Assembly (NCBI GenBank): GCA_025463305.1
Contig: JAOBWK010000039.1
Location: 1-64,000 of the forward strand
DNA length: 64,000 bases
Source: Ilumatobacteraceae bacterium
GTDB taxonomy: Bacteria > Actinomycetota > Acidimicrobiia > Acidimicrobiales > Ilumatobacteraceae
Direction of reading: 5' to 3'
The translations under genes and the position numbers were made by a program. A model generated the notes under the pieces. It was not told the DNA's origin. It saw nothing but the letters and a program-made list of their open reading frames with translations, and made no database searches. Shown in pieces: positions 44,694-52,850 of the stretch. Numbering within the stretch: the first letter of the stretch is position 1; every line of letters starts with the position of its first letter.

Positions 44694-45091
44694 GTCCTAA
44701 TCGTAACGAAACGCAACGGAACGTGCACCCGACGGGTAATACTCTGTGCGAGAACCCACTCACTCGCTGCCGACCGACGTGAGTGTGCTCACCAACCACA
44801 CACCCGCCGCCGACGTCAGTGCGGACGCGCGAGTGCTCCACGACGCCGAGCGTCGTGGAGCACGATTCGGCGGAGTGCGGTTCAGAATGGCTGCCGGCAG
44901 CCTCCGCACCGGTCGTCGTCGTAGACCTGCACATCTGCACTGCCCCTTGAACCGCCGGTCGGACGGCGCGCCGGACGAGCAGATCGGCGCCGCTCTGAGT
45001 GCTGCAGCGACGATGTCGTTGTGCACTGCCGGCCTCCGTGGGACCGTCGCGGTCGCATCGAGCCGAGTGAAGGCCCGCCCTTCGACGAGGG
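44694..45091. other. Gene-free stretch with a perfect inverted repeat
   Basis: I find no convincing coding sequence in these about 400 bases; the open frames are low-complexity shadows. The notable feature is the 13-bp perfect inverted repeat at 44833-44863 with a five-base loop. Between 44756 and 44830 there are loosely repeated pieces (CCGACCGACGTGAGTG and CCGCCGACGTCAGTG). Confidence 0.5.
44833..44863. repeat. Perfect 13-bp inverted repeat
   Basis: GTGCTCCACGACG (44833-44845) and its exact complement (44851-44863) flank CCGAG. No T-run follows, so it is either an operator or a recombination/structure site, not an obvious terminator. Confidence 0.7.
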
Positions 45092-45616
45092 TCAGCCGAT
45101 CGCCCGCACAGTGCCGAGCACGAGAAGCGCGAGCAGGACGACTTCGCCGACGACCAACGCAACCATCCCGCCGCCGTTCACCACGCCGTTGAAGTCACTC
45201 GGCTCCAGCACGGCCTGAGATGGATCGGCGGAGTCGACGTAGACGGAGATCTGTCGGCCTGGCGGGTACCGAGCCACGACCTCGTCGGCACTGGCGGCGG
45301 CACTCCAGCCGCCGATCGGACTGTCGCTGATCTGATCGCCCTTCAGCGTTTGTGTGCCGACGATGTATTCGTAGGTGACCTCTGGTGTGTACATCGTGAT
45401 GTGTCCGTGGACGTCGTTGCTGTACATGCTGTGGCTGGTCACCCGCGAATCGATAACTCTGCCCGACACGGCCTGCTGGCGACTTCGCGCAGCCTCTCGG
45501 CGTCGCTGATTGCGGACGTGAATCGCGATCATCGCTGCGAATACGGCGATGAACGGCAACGTGATGACAGCGACCACGATGCCGCCTACCTGGTTGTCGC
45601 TCATTGCGATCAGCAT
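45092..45616 (-). CDS. DUF3592-like membrane protein
   Basis: The 174-residue protein has an N-terminal helix (VGGIVVAVITLPFIAVFAAMI), an extracytoplasmic domain with VSGRVIDSRVTSHSMY, PEVTYEYIVGTQTLKGDQI and YPPGRQISVYVDSADP, and a C-terminal helix (MVALVVGEVVLLALLVLG). This matches the DUF3592 layout, whose function is unknown. Start choice is between ATG 45616 and ATG 45604; neither has a strong ribosome binding site. Confidence 0.7.
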   Translation of the reverse strand: MLIAMSDNQVGGIVVAVITLPFIAVFAAMIAIHVRNQRRREAARSRQQAVSGRVIDSRVTSHSMYSNDVHGHITMYTPEVTYEYIVGTQTLKGDQISDSPIGGWSAAASADEVVARYPPGRQISVYVDSADPSQAVLEPSDFNGVVNGGGMVALVVGEVVLLALLVLGTVRAIG

Positions 45617-45784
45617 GCCAGACGACCGCCGACACCCGTGGCCACGGGTGGGCGTCGGCGGCTGCTGCTCGGCCTCACTACCGAGATGGTCTTCATCGGT
45701 CGGTCCGCCGGCGATCCGTACCGCCCCGGTCCCGCCTCGCTGCAATGGTCGCATCGCAAGGCGTCGGCGCGGTCAGCCCACTGG

Positions 45785-46027
45785 TCAACTGGCTGGCTGT
45801 GGAGGATCTTGTGACAGGGCGGCCAGGAAGAGGATCAGCGCTGCCGGCATCAGGTAGCCGTGATCGGTGTGGCCGTCGGCTATCTCGCATGGCACCACTG
45901 GGATTTCGGCGCGTTGGAGCGAGACGACCATCCATTCCGGGATGACGCCGACCGTGTCCCGCGCCTCTGCTCGCAGTTCGTCGGGCAGTGCCCGGTACCA
46001 CTCGCGGCACTTGTCTTCGAACTTCAT
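45785..46027 (-). CDS. Small protein of a three-member local family
   Basis: The 80-residue protein (MKFEDKCREWYRALPDELR, then VGVIPEWMVVSLQRAEIPVV and DHGYLMPAALILFLAAL) is closely similar to the gene at 51629-51934 and more distantly to that at 47554-47805. Shared features are a W[YF] near the start, then W[ML]xxSLxx[AS][DE]I. No signal or membrane segment except a weakly hydrophobic end. Function unknown. Single upstream start ATG 46027, with GGTCAGG before it. Confidence 0.65.
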   Translation of the reverse strand: MKFEDKCREWYRALPDELRAEARDTVGVIPEWMVVSLQRAEIPVVPCEIADGHTDHGYLMPAALILFLAALSQDPPQPAS

Positions 46028-46196
46028 CCTGACCACCGATCGCCATGGTCCGGGGCGCGCGGTACAAGAACTGTAGTGCACGTTGCCTTCGTCGCCTGCG
46101 GCACCCCCTCGCGGTGAGGGTGAATGCGGAGGTGGTGTCTTCAGCGACTGGGCCGCGGGCCTCGGCAGGGCGCCAGGTGGGACGTGGAGGCCGCTG

Positions 46197-46560
46197 TCAT
46201 CGCATCTCGAACCACACCGTCTTGCCCAAGCCGCCGAGATGGGAACCCCAGCTCGCCGCGAGTTCATCGATGAGCCGGAGACCGTGGCCGCCGACAGATC
46301 TCGGACCGCTCGCGAGGAGGGGCAGCGCGTTGGAGCTGTCCTCGACCTCGACGCGGAACAGCCCCGTTGCGAAATGTTGCCCTCAGTCTGGCCGGGCCGG
46401 TGGTGTGCATGGCGACGTTGGACACCAGCTCGCTGACCAGCAAAATGGCATCTTGAACGGTCTCGATGGCAAGGTTGTCCGCAAGGAGATCGTGGATGGC
46501 GGTGCGCGCCATGGCGGCGTCGCTGGGAGCACCTGCCAGCACCAGTTCGAGTTGTGCCAT
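46197..46560 (-). pseudogene. RsbW-like anti-sigma factor kinase broken by a frameshift
   Basis: The first frame from ATG 46560 reads MAQLELVLAGAPSDAAMA and DAILLVSELVSNVAMHT, the N-box of GHKL (HATPase) serine kinases of the RsbW/SpoIIAB type. It then runs off at ATTTCGC. In the next frame the domain continues as FRVEVEDSSNALP, SVGGHGLRLIDELAASWG and KTVWFEMR, with a stop at 46197-46199. One extra T near 46372-46374 explains the break. Such kinases bind anti-anti-sigma (STAS) proteins, one of which is encoded at 48067. A sequencing error is the alternative. Confidence 0.8.
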
Positions 46561-47047
46561 ATCGTCCCTACTTCGCTGCGGTCGTCGCGAAACCGGGGCC
46601 AGGGCTGAGCGTATGGAGAGCGTGCCCGGCAGCATCGATGAGTAGACGCGGTGTTTCAATCATTCTCGGTGTTTCAATCATTCGCGGTGCAGCGGCTTTC
46701 AACGTGATCGTCGACCTGGGTCGAGCGCGCCACATTCGTTCGCGGTAGGGGTCGGCTCGACTGGGCCATCACCGCACTCGTGCTGCAGGCAGGCAATTCA
46801 TATCTGGATAAACGTTCAGAACTCGATGCCATCGAGCGACTGCACAGGCTCTGGGGCTCTGTGACGCATCGAGGCGGTTGCGGTGTGCGGCTTCGATCGT
46901 TGCAGTTCTTCGTGGAGTCGGAAGCGGGTCAGGGTCGTCCGGATTCAGTCGAAGTCTGCGCACGGACGGTGGACGTGTCGAGGTCTTGGTTTCGTCGGGG
47001 TAAGGGGGGACTTGTGTGACACCGAACTCGCGAGGGAACAACTGACC
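46561..47047. other. Gene-free stretch with a short tandem repeat
   Basis: No reading frame with protein-like composition is visible in these about 490 bases. At 46649-46683 the 17-base unit CGGTGTTTCAATCATTC occurs twice with one base between. The composition around it is less GC-rich than the surrounding genes. Confidence 0.45.
46649..46683. repeat. Two-copy 17-base direct repeat
   Basis: Copies at 46649-46665 and 46667-46683 are identical. With only two units and no unique spacer of 30 bases or so it is not a CRISPR array. Confidence 0.75.
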
Positions 47048-47459
47048 ATGATCACGACAGGCATCAATCACATTGCGGCGCTGACGACGTCGATGGACAC
47101 GACGGTGGACTCCCTCGTCGAGGCATTCGAAGCGGTGGTGATCGGCGAGGTCGAGAAGTCGGATGATCACTCGTGGATGAAGGTCGTGTCCGTCGGTCCT
47201 GGTGTGTCGCTGAACGTCTTCGAGGCCGACGACGGCCATGCTGGGCGACCGTCGCAGACAAGGATCGCGTGGCGCCATCGACCACTTCGCGTTCTCGGTT
47301 GACAGCAAGGCCACCTTAGAGCGGATGAGGGATCGGTTGGCTCGAGCTGGTGCACAAGAGATCGGAGACATTCAACGGCTCGGCGATGAATGGTCGTTGT
47401 TCTTCCGCGGCCCCGATGGCATGGAGCTCGAGGTGTGCGTGCCCGTGATTGCTGGCTGA
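47048..47459 (+). pseudogene. VOC (glyoxalase/dioxygenase-fold) protein broken by a frameshift
   Basis: From ATG 47048 the first frame reads MITTGINHIAALTTSMD and SVGPGVSLNVFEADDGHA, the first half of a vicinal-oxygen-chelate domain (His in NHIA). The second half, AIDHFAFSVDSKATLERMRD and FFRGPDGMELEVCVP, continues in another frame. The break is between about 47239 and 47278. The metal ligands expected at NHI, DHF and ELE are all still present, so the decay is recent or the break is a base-calling error. The substrate is unknown. Confidence 0.75.
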
Positions 47460-47553
47460 CAAGTCGGCTCCCGGAATTCACTGAGAGAATGGATCGGCCG
47501 ATCGCACACGTGCCCATCGACGGCGATCGGCTCGACTCAGCCCGCCGAGGACG

Positions 47554-47805
47554 CTACGGGGGCGACAGATTGCTTCGAATAGTGAGGTAAGCCGCGAGTT
47601 CGGTGTAGCCGATGTCGGATTCGTCAAGGCTGTTCATCAACCACGGCGACCAACCGGCCACCTCGGCTCTCACCATCATCTGCTCGGCCGCAGTCAGGTC
47701 TGCGAACCATTCCGCCACACGTCGATCCAAGCACACGCCCAGGCCCCCTCGGTCTCGAAGCCGGGTCCAGGGCCAATCACTTGGCCGCAGAATATCGCCC
47801 CGCAC
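47554..47805 (-). CDS. Small protein, distant member of the local three-gene family
   Basis: The 83-residue product contains VAEWFADLTAAEQMM followed by WSPWLMNSLDESDIGYTEL, which aligns with the EW...W[ML]xxSL pattern of the genes at 45785 and 51629. The C-terminal part differs. The GTG start at 47805 is uncertain, and no ribosome binding site is clear. Function unknown. Confidence 0.5.
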   Translation of the reverse strand: MRGDILRPSDWPWTRLRDRGGLGVCLDRRVAEWFADLTAAEQMMVRAEVAGWSPWLMNSLDESDIGYTELAAYLTIRSNLSPP

Positions 47806-48066
47806 CGACTCTGTGGCGGAATGGCGTGAGGCTGCGATGTGGTTGCGATCTCATTGTCGGATCAGCTCCCAGCAACCCCAGGGGCGAACGACGTCCTGTT
47901 CTCGGAGCTCGAGCGAGTAGGTGTCAGTCACGGGGACCTGATGATCTCCGGATGCGAGTCGGTGTCACGGATCTGCCCGGTGCTTGTCGACAACAGTTCG
48001 TGAGGACACTACGGTTGAAGTCGTTCCTACTCCCCGAACCCCGGAGTCGTGAGGGAGCCGATGCGG

Positions 48067-48393
48067 ATGAGCGATCAAGAGGATGACGCGGGCGACGACT
48101 TCGAACCGATGGTGATCGATCCGCCTTTCAGCTATCACCGCGACGGCGCCGGCCGGATCGTCGTCGTCGGTGATATCGACCTCGCGTCCGCCGAGGCATT
48201 CAGACCGGTCTTGCTCGCCAGTCGCGACGCGATCGACCTTGATCTCGGCGGCGTTGGATTCATGGATTCGTCGGGTGTCAAGGTGCTCTTGCAAGCTCGT
48301 CGGGTTCGACCAGTGCACATCGTCGTTGCCTCCCCAGCGGTCAGTCGAGTGCTCGAATTGCTCGGTCTGACCGAAACATTCGTCAAGAGTTAG
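48067..48393 (+). CDS. STAS domain protein (anti-sigma factor antagonist-like)
   Basis: The 108-residue protein has the STAS fold of SpoIIAA/RsbV: VVVGDIDLASAEAFRPV, then LGGVGFMDSSGVKVLLQAR with the phosphorylatable serine in DSSG near residue 66. It would bind and inactivate an RsbW-type kinase when unphosphorylated. ATG 48067 is chosen because GAGGGAG lies nine bases ahead; GTG 48049 and ATG 48061 are alternatives. The nearest kinase gene (46197-46560) is broken, so its partner may be elsewhere. Confidence 0.85.
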   Translation: MSDQEDDAGDDFEPMVIDPPFSYHRDGAGRIVVVGDIDLASAEAFRPVLLASRDAIDLDLGGVGFMDSSGVKVLLQARRVRPVHIVVASPAVSRVLELLGLTETFVKS

Positions 48394-48443
48394 AAGCACG
48401 CGACACCGGATCGCCAGTCGTCGTCGCGTTTCGAGGGCGGGCG

Positions 48444-48929
48444 GTGAGGGGTACGTCGATCGCCGTGATGGGCACGCGCGGATGGAGGGCGGTGGCGGTC
48501 GTGGTGCTCACCGTCGCCGCGTGCGCATGCACCGAACACACGGTTGGGCCGGCGCGAACGTTCGATGACTTCGAGCGCAAGAGCCGCACCACGGCGGAGG
48601 TGGCGCTGTCCACCGTCGAGACCGTGCGGTTGCTCGCCGAGACCGCCGACGCCGGCAAGGCGTTCGGCGGATACGCGACGATCAGCATCGGCGAGCAGGA
48701 GGACACGCTGTCATCGGCGGTCGGCGACTTCTCGTCCGTGCAGCCGCCCGATCAGCACGCGGACGTACTCCGGGCCCAGCTGGAGCAGCTGCTGTCCGAT
48801 GCCACCGACCACCTCACCGCCGTCCGGGTCGCGGTTCGACGAGGGACGCTCGACGGGTTGGCCGATGTCGCGGCACCGTTGGCGTCGGACTCCGCTGCGT
48901 TGAGCACCTTCCTCGCTGGGCTGTCATGA
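48444..48929 (+). CDS. Putative lipoprotein upstream of an NRAMP-type transporter
   Basis: The 161-residue product has a signal segment (WRAVAVVVLTVAACAC) with a lipobox-like VAAC. A helical extracytoplasmic domain follows without a recognised family (FDDFERKSRTTAEVAL, QHADVLRAQLEQLLSDATDH). Its stop overlaps the transporter start by four bases (ATGA), so they are coupled. Start GTG 48444 or ATG 48468 is undecided. A role in transporter function is inference from coupling only. Confidence 0.65.
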   Translation: MRGTSIAVMGTRGWRAVAVVVLTVAACACTEHTVGPARTFDDFERKSRTTAEVALSTVETVRLLAETADAGKAFGGYATISIGEQEDTLSSAVGDFSSVQPPDQHADVLRAQLEQLLSDATDHLTAVRVAVRRGTLDGLADVAAPLASDSAALSTFLAGLS

Positions 48930-50158
48930 AGAAGGTGCTGGGCGTCGCGCTCGGTGTCCTGACGGCCATCGGCGGGTTCGTCGACATGGGTGACCTCGTC
49001 GCCAACGCCGAGACCGGCGCGCGGTTCGACATGAACCTCGCCTGGGTCGTGGTGTTCGGCGTGATCGGCATCATGGTCTACGCGGAGATGAGCGGTCGTG
49101 TCGCTGCCCTGTGCTCTCGCCCGGTCTTCGATCTCGTGCGCGAGCGTCTGGGCGCACGGTTCGGTATGGCCAACCTGTTGGCCTCGTTCTTCATCAACTT
49201 CCTGACCCTGACGGCCGAGCTGGGTGGGGTCGCGCTCTCGATCTCACTGGTCTCGAGCGTCAACTACATCCTGATCATCCCGCTGGTCGCCATTCTCGTC
49301 TGGCTGGTCTGTTGGCGAATGCCGTTCGAGATGATGGAGCGCGTCTTCGGGCTGCTCGGACTGTGCCTGCTGGTCTTTGCCGTGACCGTCTGGAAGATCG
49401 GACCGGACTGGAACGCTCTGCTGTCCGCGTCGGCCCATCCGCATGTGCCCGGAGCGGCGAACGGGTTCTCGTACGCGTACTTCTGCATCGCCGTCTTCGG
49501 TGCGGCGATGACGCCTTACGAGGTGTTCTTCTTCTCGAGCGGAGGGGTAGAAGACGGTTGGACGAAGCAGGACTTGGGCGAGAACAAGATCAACGTGTTC
49601 ATCGGGTTCCCGCTCGGCGCCCTGCTCTCGCTGGCGATCATGGCGTGCGCGCACCTGGTGTTGGCGCCTCGCCACATCAGCGTCGAGCAGCTGTCCCAGG
49701 TGGCCCTCCCTGTTGCGTCCGTGATGGGGCGGATCGGTCTCGCACTTGTCATCGTCGGCATCTTCGCGGCAACCTTCGGCGCGGCACTCGAGACCGCGCT
49801 GTCCGCGGGGTACGTGGTCGGTCAGTACTTCGGCTGGCCATGGGGCAAGCGGGTCAGCCCTCGACGGGCAGCCCGCTTCCACGTGGTCGTCCTGTTCGCC
49901 ATCGCCGCCTCGGCCCTTTTCGGTCTGACAGGCGTCGACCCGGTCAAGGTGACCGAGTACTCGATCGTGCTGTCCGCGGCCGCGCTGCCGCTGACGTACT
50001 TCCCGATCCTCGTGATCGCCAACGATCCCCGCTACATGGGGCCCGATCACACCAACGGCCGCTTCGCGAACGGCATCGCCTCCGTGTACCTGGTCGTGCT
50101 CGTCGTCGTCGCCGTGGCGACCATCCCGCTGATGATCATCACCAAGGGGGGATCATGA
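48926..50158 (+). CDS. NRAMP-family transporter with altered metal-site motifs
   Basis: The 410-residue polytopic protein has about 11 helices and the NRAMP/LeuT plan. Helix 1 carries GGFVDMGDLVAN, where metal NRAMPs have DPGN; here it reads DMGD (20-23). Helix 6 carries AMTPYEVFFFSSG, where metal-selective members have MPHN; here the sulfur ligand position is threonine. Members lacking that methionine (NRMT-type) are known to favour Mg2+ or other hard ions, so a non-transition-metal substrate is possible. It sits in an overlapping operon with a lipoprotein and PRC-barrel-like genes. Confidence 0.8.
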   Translation: MKKVLGVALGVLTAIGGFVDMGDLVANAETGARFDMNLAWVVVFGVIGIMVYAEMSGRVAALCSRPVFDLVRERLGARFGMANLLASFFINFLTLTAELGGVALSISLVSSVNYILIIPLVAILVWLVCWRMPFEMMERVFGLLGLCLLVFAVTVWKIGPDWNALLSASAHPHVPGAANGFSYAYFCIAVFGAAMTPYEVFFFSSGGVEDGWTKQDLGENKINVFIGFPLGALLSLAIMACAHLVLAPRHISVEQLSQVALPVASVMGRIGLALVIVGIFAATFGAALETALSAGYVVGQYFGWPWGKRVSPRRAARFHVVVLFAIAASALFGLTGVDPVKVTEYSIVLSAAALPLTYFPILVIANDPRYMGPDHTNGRFANGIASVYLVVLVVVAVATIPLMIITKGGS

Positions 50159-50578
50159 CCCAGCCGGCCCGCATCCTGCACGCGACGCTCGATCTCCTCG
50201 ATCGCCAACTGGTCGATCGCAACGGGGTTCTGTGCGGCAACGTCGACGACATCGAGATCACCCGCTCGACTGACCGGCGAAGTGTTCGTCACAGCGCTCC
50301 TCAGCGGACCCGGCATCCTCGCCCATCGCCTCGGCGCGCGTCGGCTGGGACGCTGGCTACAGCGCTCCAACGCCAAGGTGCACGATGATCCCGTCGGCGA
50401 GGCGGCCGACGCCGTGCATGATCGGACGCGGATCCCGATCGAGCTCGCCCACCAGATCGGGCCGAGCATCCGGATCGCGATGAGCGCCGACGAGCTCGCG
50501 AACCACGACAGCGAGCGTTGGACCGTGCGCCACATCGTCGGTCGCATCCCCGGGAACGGCAGCCGTGCGCCTCAGTGA
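50155..50578 (+). pseudogene. PRC-barrel-like protein broken by a frameshift
   Basis: From ATG 50155 (overlapping the transporter stop) one frame reads ILHATLDLLDRQLVDRNG and GNVDDIEITRS. The other continues GEVFVTALLSGPGILAHRLG and ends RWTVRHIVGRIPGNG at 50578. The first part is the usual PRC-barrel start (RNG...GNVDDIEI) and the second its continuation. The frames meet near 50270-50285. A one-base change is enough to fuse them. Confidence 0.75.
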
Positions 50579-50894
50579 TCTGTTGACCTACACCGTCGTC
50601 GACCGCGACGGATCGGAGCTCGGAATGGTCAGCGACGTGCGCATCCTCCAGGACGGTCCACTGGTCCGCGGCGTCCAGGCTGCGTTCCGGGTCGACGCGC
50701 TGGTGGTCGGGCGCGGCGGGCTCGCCGAACGACTCGGCTACATCCGCACCCGCGTCGAGGGGCCGTGGCTGCTGCGCTCTATCTTCGCCCGGCTGGAGCG
50801 CAGTGTGAAGATCGTGCCGGTGTCGGCCATCGACCGATGGGACGACGACGCGAAGGTTGTCCACGTCCGCGGGTTCGCGTTCCTGAAAGAGTAG
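50565..50894 (+). CDS. PRC-barrel-like protein
   Basis: The 109-residue protein (MRLSDLLTYTVVDRDGSELG, then VSDVRILQDGPLVRGVQ) is a second PRC-barrel-type domain with a C-terminal VKIVPVSAIDRWDDD. PRC barrels are small interaction domains found in RimM, RNA and stress proteins. The GTG 50565 overlaps the end of the broken gene by 14 bases, indicating the four genes from 48444 form one operon. Confidence 0.7.
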   Translation: MRLSDLLTYTVVDRDGSELGMVSDVRILQDGPLVRGVQAAFRVDALVVGRGGLAERLGYIRTRVEGPWLLRSIFARLERSVKIVPVSAIDRWDDDAKVVHVRGFAFLKE

Positions 50895-51138
50895 GCACTC
50901 GTCGAACAGGCGACGACGGTCGACCCATCATCGAGCAGCCCGGCGGCGGACTCGTCGCCTTCGGGACGTCATGCTGCGCTCGATTCGGGCGCCGACGAGC
51001 GAGACCTCGACCCGATCGTCGCCTGCTCGAAGAGCGGTCGGTGCCCGTTGGCATATCAGTGGTCAGGAACCGAGGTTCGACTGCGCGCTCCTCGCAGATC
51101 TCGTCGCCCTGGACACTGGTTGGTTCGATTGATTGGGT

Positions 51139-51519
51139 GTGTGGAGCGTGGCGTGGGTGGGTAGCCCCGCGGACGTGTCACCGATGGTCCTCACGCCACG
51201 AGCGCAGCGAGCCTCTGAGCAGATCCTGGGCGAACTGCCGGAGGTGGTGGAGAGCATCCGGTGCGTCTCGGCGGCGGCCGTGATCGACGACCGGCTTCAT
51301 GTTCTGATGTCCGACGGCGATGCCGGTACCGGCACGACTGAGGAGGTGTTCTCGGTCGTGAGCTATGGCAAGGGTCTCGGTGTTCTCACGGTGTCGTCGG
51401 TCGATGGTCTCAGTGTGAGATCTGTGACGCTGTGCAGGCGGGCAGCGGATGATCTCGCTCCGATCCTTGCTGCGGTCCTGACCCATGTCGGGAGGCCGAG
51501 CAGATCTGGGCCGGTCTGA
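51139..51519 (+). CDS. Hypothetical protein, unassigned
   Basis: I do not recognise it. The 126-residue reading has a mixed alpha/beta look (SEQILGELPEVVESIRCVS; VIDDRLHVLMSDGD; VLTVSSVDGLSVRSVTL; DDLAPILAAVLTHVG). No signal or helix of membrane type. Start could be GTG 51139 or ATG 51187. The about 240-base gap before it (50895-51138) contains nothing I can identify. Confidence 0.45.
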   Translation: MWSVAWVGSPADVSPMVLTPRAQRASEQILGELPEVVESIRCVSAAAVIDDRLHVLMSDGDAGTGTTEEVFSVVSYGKGLGVLTVSSVDGLSVRSVTLCRRAADDLAPILAAVLTHVGRPSRSGPV

Positions 51520-51628
51520 TCCCTCAACTGAGGGATCGCAGGTGTGACCCGTGGACTCGATGCGAGGCTCGTACTAGCGTTTTGGTACCGATCGGCCCAG
51601 TCCCTGTCGCGCGGTAGAAGGTGCGGTG

Positions 51629-51934
51629 ATGACGTTCGATGAACGATGTCGGCAGTGGTACTGCATGCTCTCCGATGATCTGCAAGCAGAAGCACGTGAG
51701 GTCGTCGGGATCATGCCGGACTGGATGGTCGTCAGCCTCGAACGGGCAGACATACCAGTCATCGCCTGCGAGATGACTGACGGTCACGTGCAGCACGGCT
51801 ACCTGATGCCCACTGCGCTGATGACGTTCCTCGATGGCGTCAAGACCAAACCTCGGACGTCGGAACCGGCTGCCGTTTCGAACGCCGTGACGACGGATCG
51901 GGGCATCCGCAGGGCAGACGACACGACGGGTTGA
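51629..51934 (+). CDS. Small protein of a three-member local family
   Basis: The 101-residue protein (MTFDERCRQWYCMLSDDLQ, then VGIMPDWMVVSLERADIPVI and HGYLMPTALMTFLDG) is a close paralogue of the gene at 45785-46027 on the other strand. A divergent Ser/Thr-rich tail of about 25 residues is extra. ATG 51629 follows AGAAGGTG. Unknown function. Confidence 0.65.
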   Translation: MTFDERCRQWYCMLSDDLQAEAREVVGIMPDWMVVSLERADIPVIACEMTDGHVQHGYLMPTALMTFLDGVKTKPRTSEPAAVSNAVTTDRGIRRADDTTG

Positions 51935-52146
51935 GCGGCCGGTCGACCGGGTATCTGTTCGCCATGATCCACGATCGAGCCACCGAGGTCCCACCGCAGC
52001 GGGGGCCGGCAACATGAAGGCGGTGCCGAGGGTGCCCCCCGAAGGCGGAGACGGTGTCAGGGTGGGCATCCGTCGGCACAACAGGGGGTCCCGGCAGAGT
52101 GGCGACCTCTTCGAACCACACGAGCGAGCTGCATAGAGGGACACCC

Positions 52147-52491
52147 GTGGCACATCTCCAGTATCTCGCATTGATGTTGGGTTGCGTCGTCCTGACCTTG
52201 CCGTTGGAGTTCGCGTTCGGTGGTCGCGTCTGGCGTCGACCGAAGCGCCTGATGAGATCGGTGCTGCCGGTCGCTGTGGTTTTCGTCGCCTGGGATCTGT
52301 GGGCGACCGAGCGCGGCGATTGGTCGTTCGACCGGCGGTACACCATCGGCTGGCGGCTGCCGGGCGGGATGGCGGTCGAGGAGCTGCTCTTCTTCGTGGT
52401 GATCCCGGTCTGCGCGTTGCTGACCCTCGAAGCGGTCCGCAACATGGTGGCCGGCACCACTCCGTTGCAGCGATGGTTGCGGTCGCGCTGA
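52147..52491 (+). CDS. crtYc: Lycopene cyclase domain protein, first half (CrtYc)
   Basis: The 114-residue membrane protein has about three helices and the lycopene-cyclase-domain signature PGGMAVEELLFFVVIPV. In actinobacteria and archaea this cyclase is split into two short subunits, CrtYc and CrtYd, that act as a heterodimer to close the ionone rings of lycopene. It is the first of three overlapping genes (crtYc-crtYd-crtZ). The GTG 52147 is chosen over an upstream ATG because the helix and cyclase domain begin there. Confidence 0.87.
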   Translation: MAHLQYLALMLGCVVLTLPLEFAFGGRVWRRPKRLMRSVLPVAVVFVAWDLWATERGDWSFDRRYTIGWRLPGGMAVEELLFFVVIPVCALLTLEAVRNMVAGTTPLQRWLRSR

Positions 52492-52850
52492 TGCACGTGT
52501 ACCCGGTGCTCGCCATCACGGCTGCCGTCGGCGTGATCGTGCTCGAGCTGCGCTGGTTCCGGTCGGGGATCTTCGCCAGCCGTGCATTCTGTATCTCGAT
52601 GGTCATCGTGTTCGGCTTCATGGTCGTGGTCGACGGCTGGTTGACGAAGCTGTCCGCGCCGATCGTGATCTATGACGACCGCCGCACCACCGGGATCCGT
52701 CCGGTGTGGGACATCCTCGTCGAGGAGTACGCGTATGCGTTTGCGTTGCTGACGATGGTGGTGCTGCTGTGGGACCGGCAGGGAACGACACCCGAGCGAC
52801 ACGCCGGCGGCGACGTGGAGCAGCCCGACGATGTCGGGGCGCTCCCATGA
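52491..52850 (+). CDS. crtYd: Lycopene cyclase domain protein, second half (CrtYd)
   Basis: The 119-residue membrane protein has three helices and the matching half-motif PVWDILVEEYAYAFALL. Start ATG 52491 shares one base with the stop of crtYc (TGATG), giving coupled translation. An in-frame ATG 18 bases earlier is less likely. With CrtYc it should form beta rings on lycopene. Confidence 0.87.
   Translation: MHVYPVLAITAAVGVIVLELRWFRSGIFASRAFCISMVIVFGFMVVVDGWLTKLSAPIVIYDDRRTTGIRPVWDILVEEYAYAFALLTMVVLLWDRQGTTPERHAGGDVEQPDDVGALP

Noticed and set aside
44746..45192. Plus-strand frame in the gene-free stretch
   Set aside because: Arginine-rich low-complexity reading without a domain, and it covers the perfect inverted repeat.
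46649..46683. Possible CRISPR repeat
   Set aside because: Only two identical 17-base units separated by one base, without spacers of about 30 bases and with no cas gene anywhere in the window.
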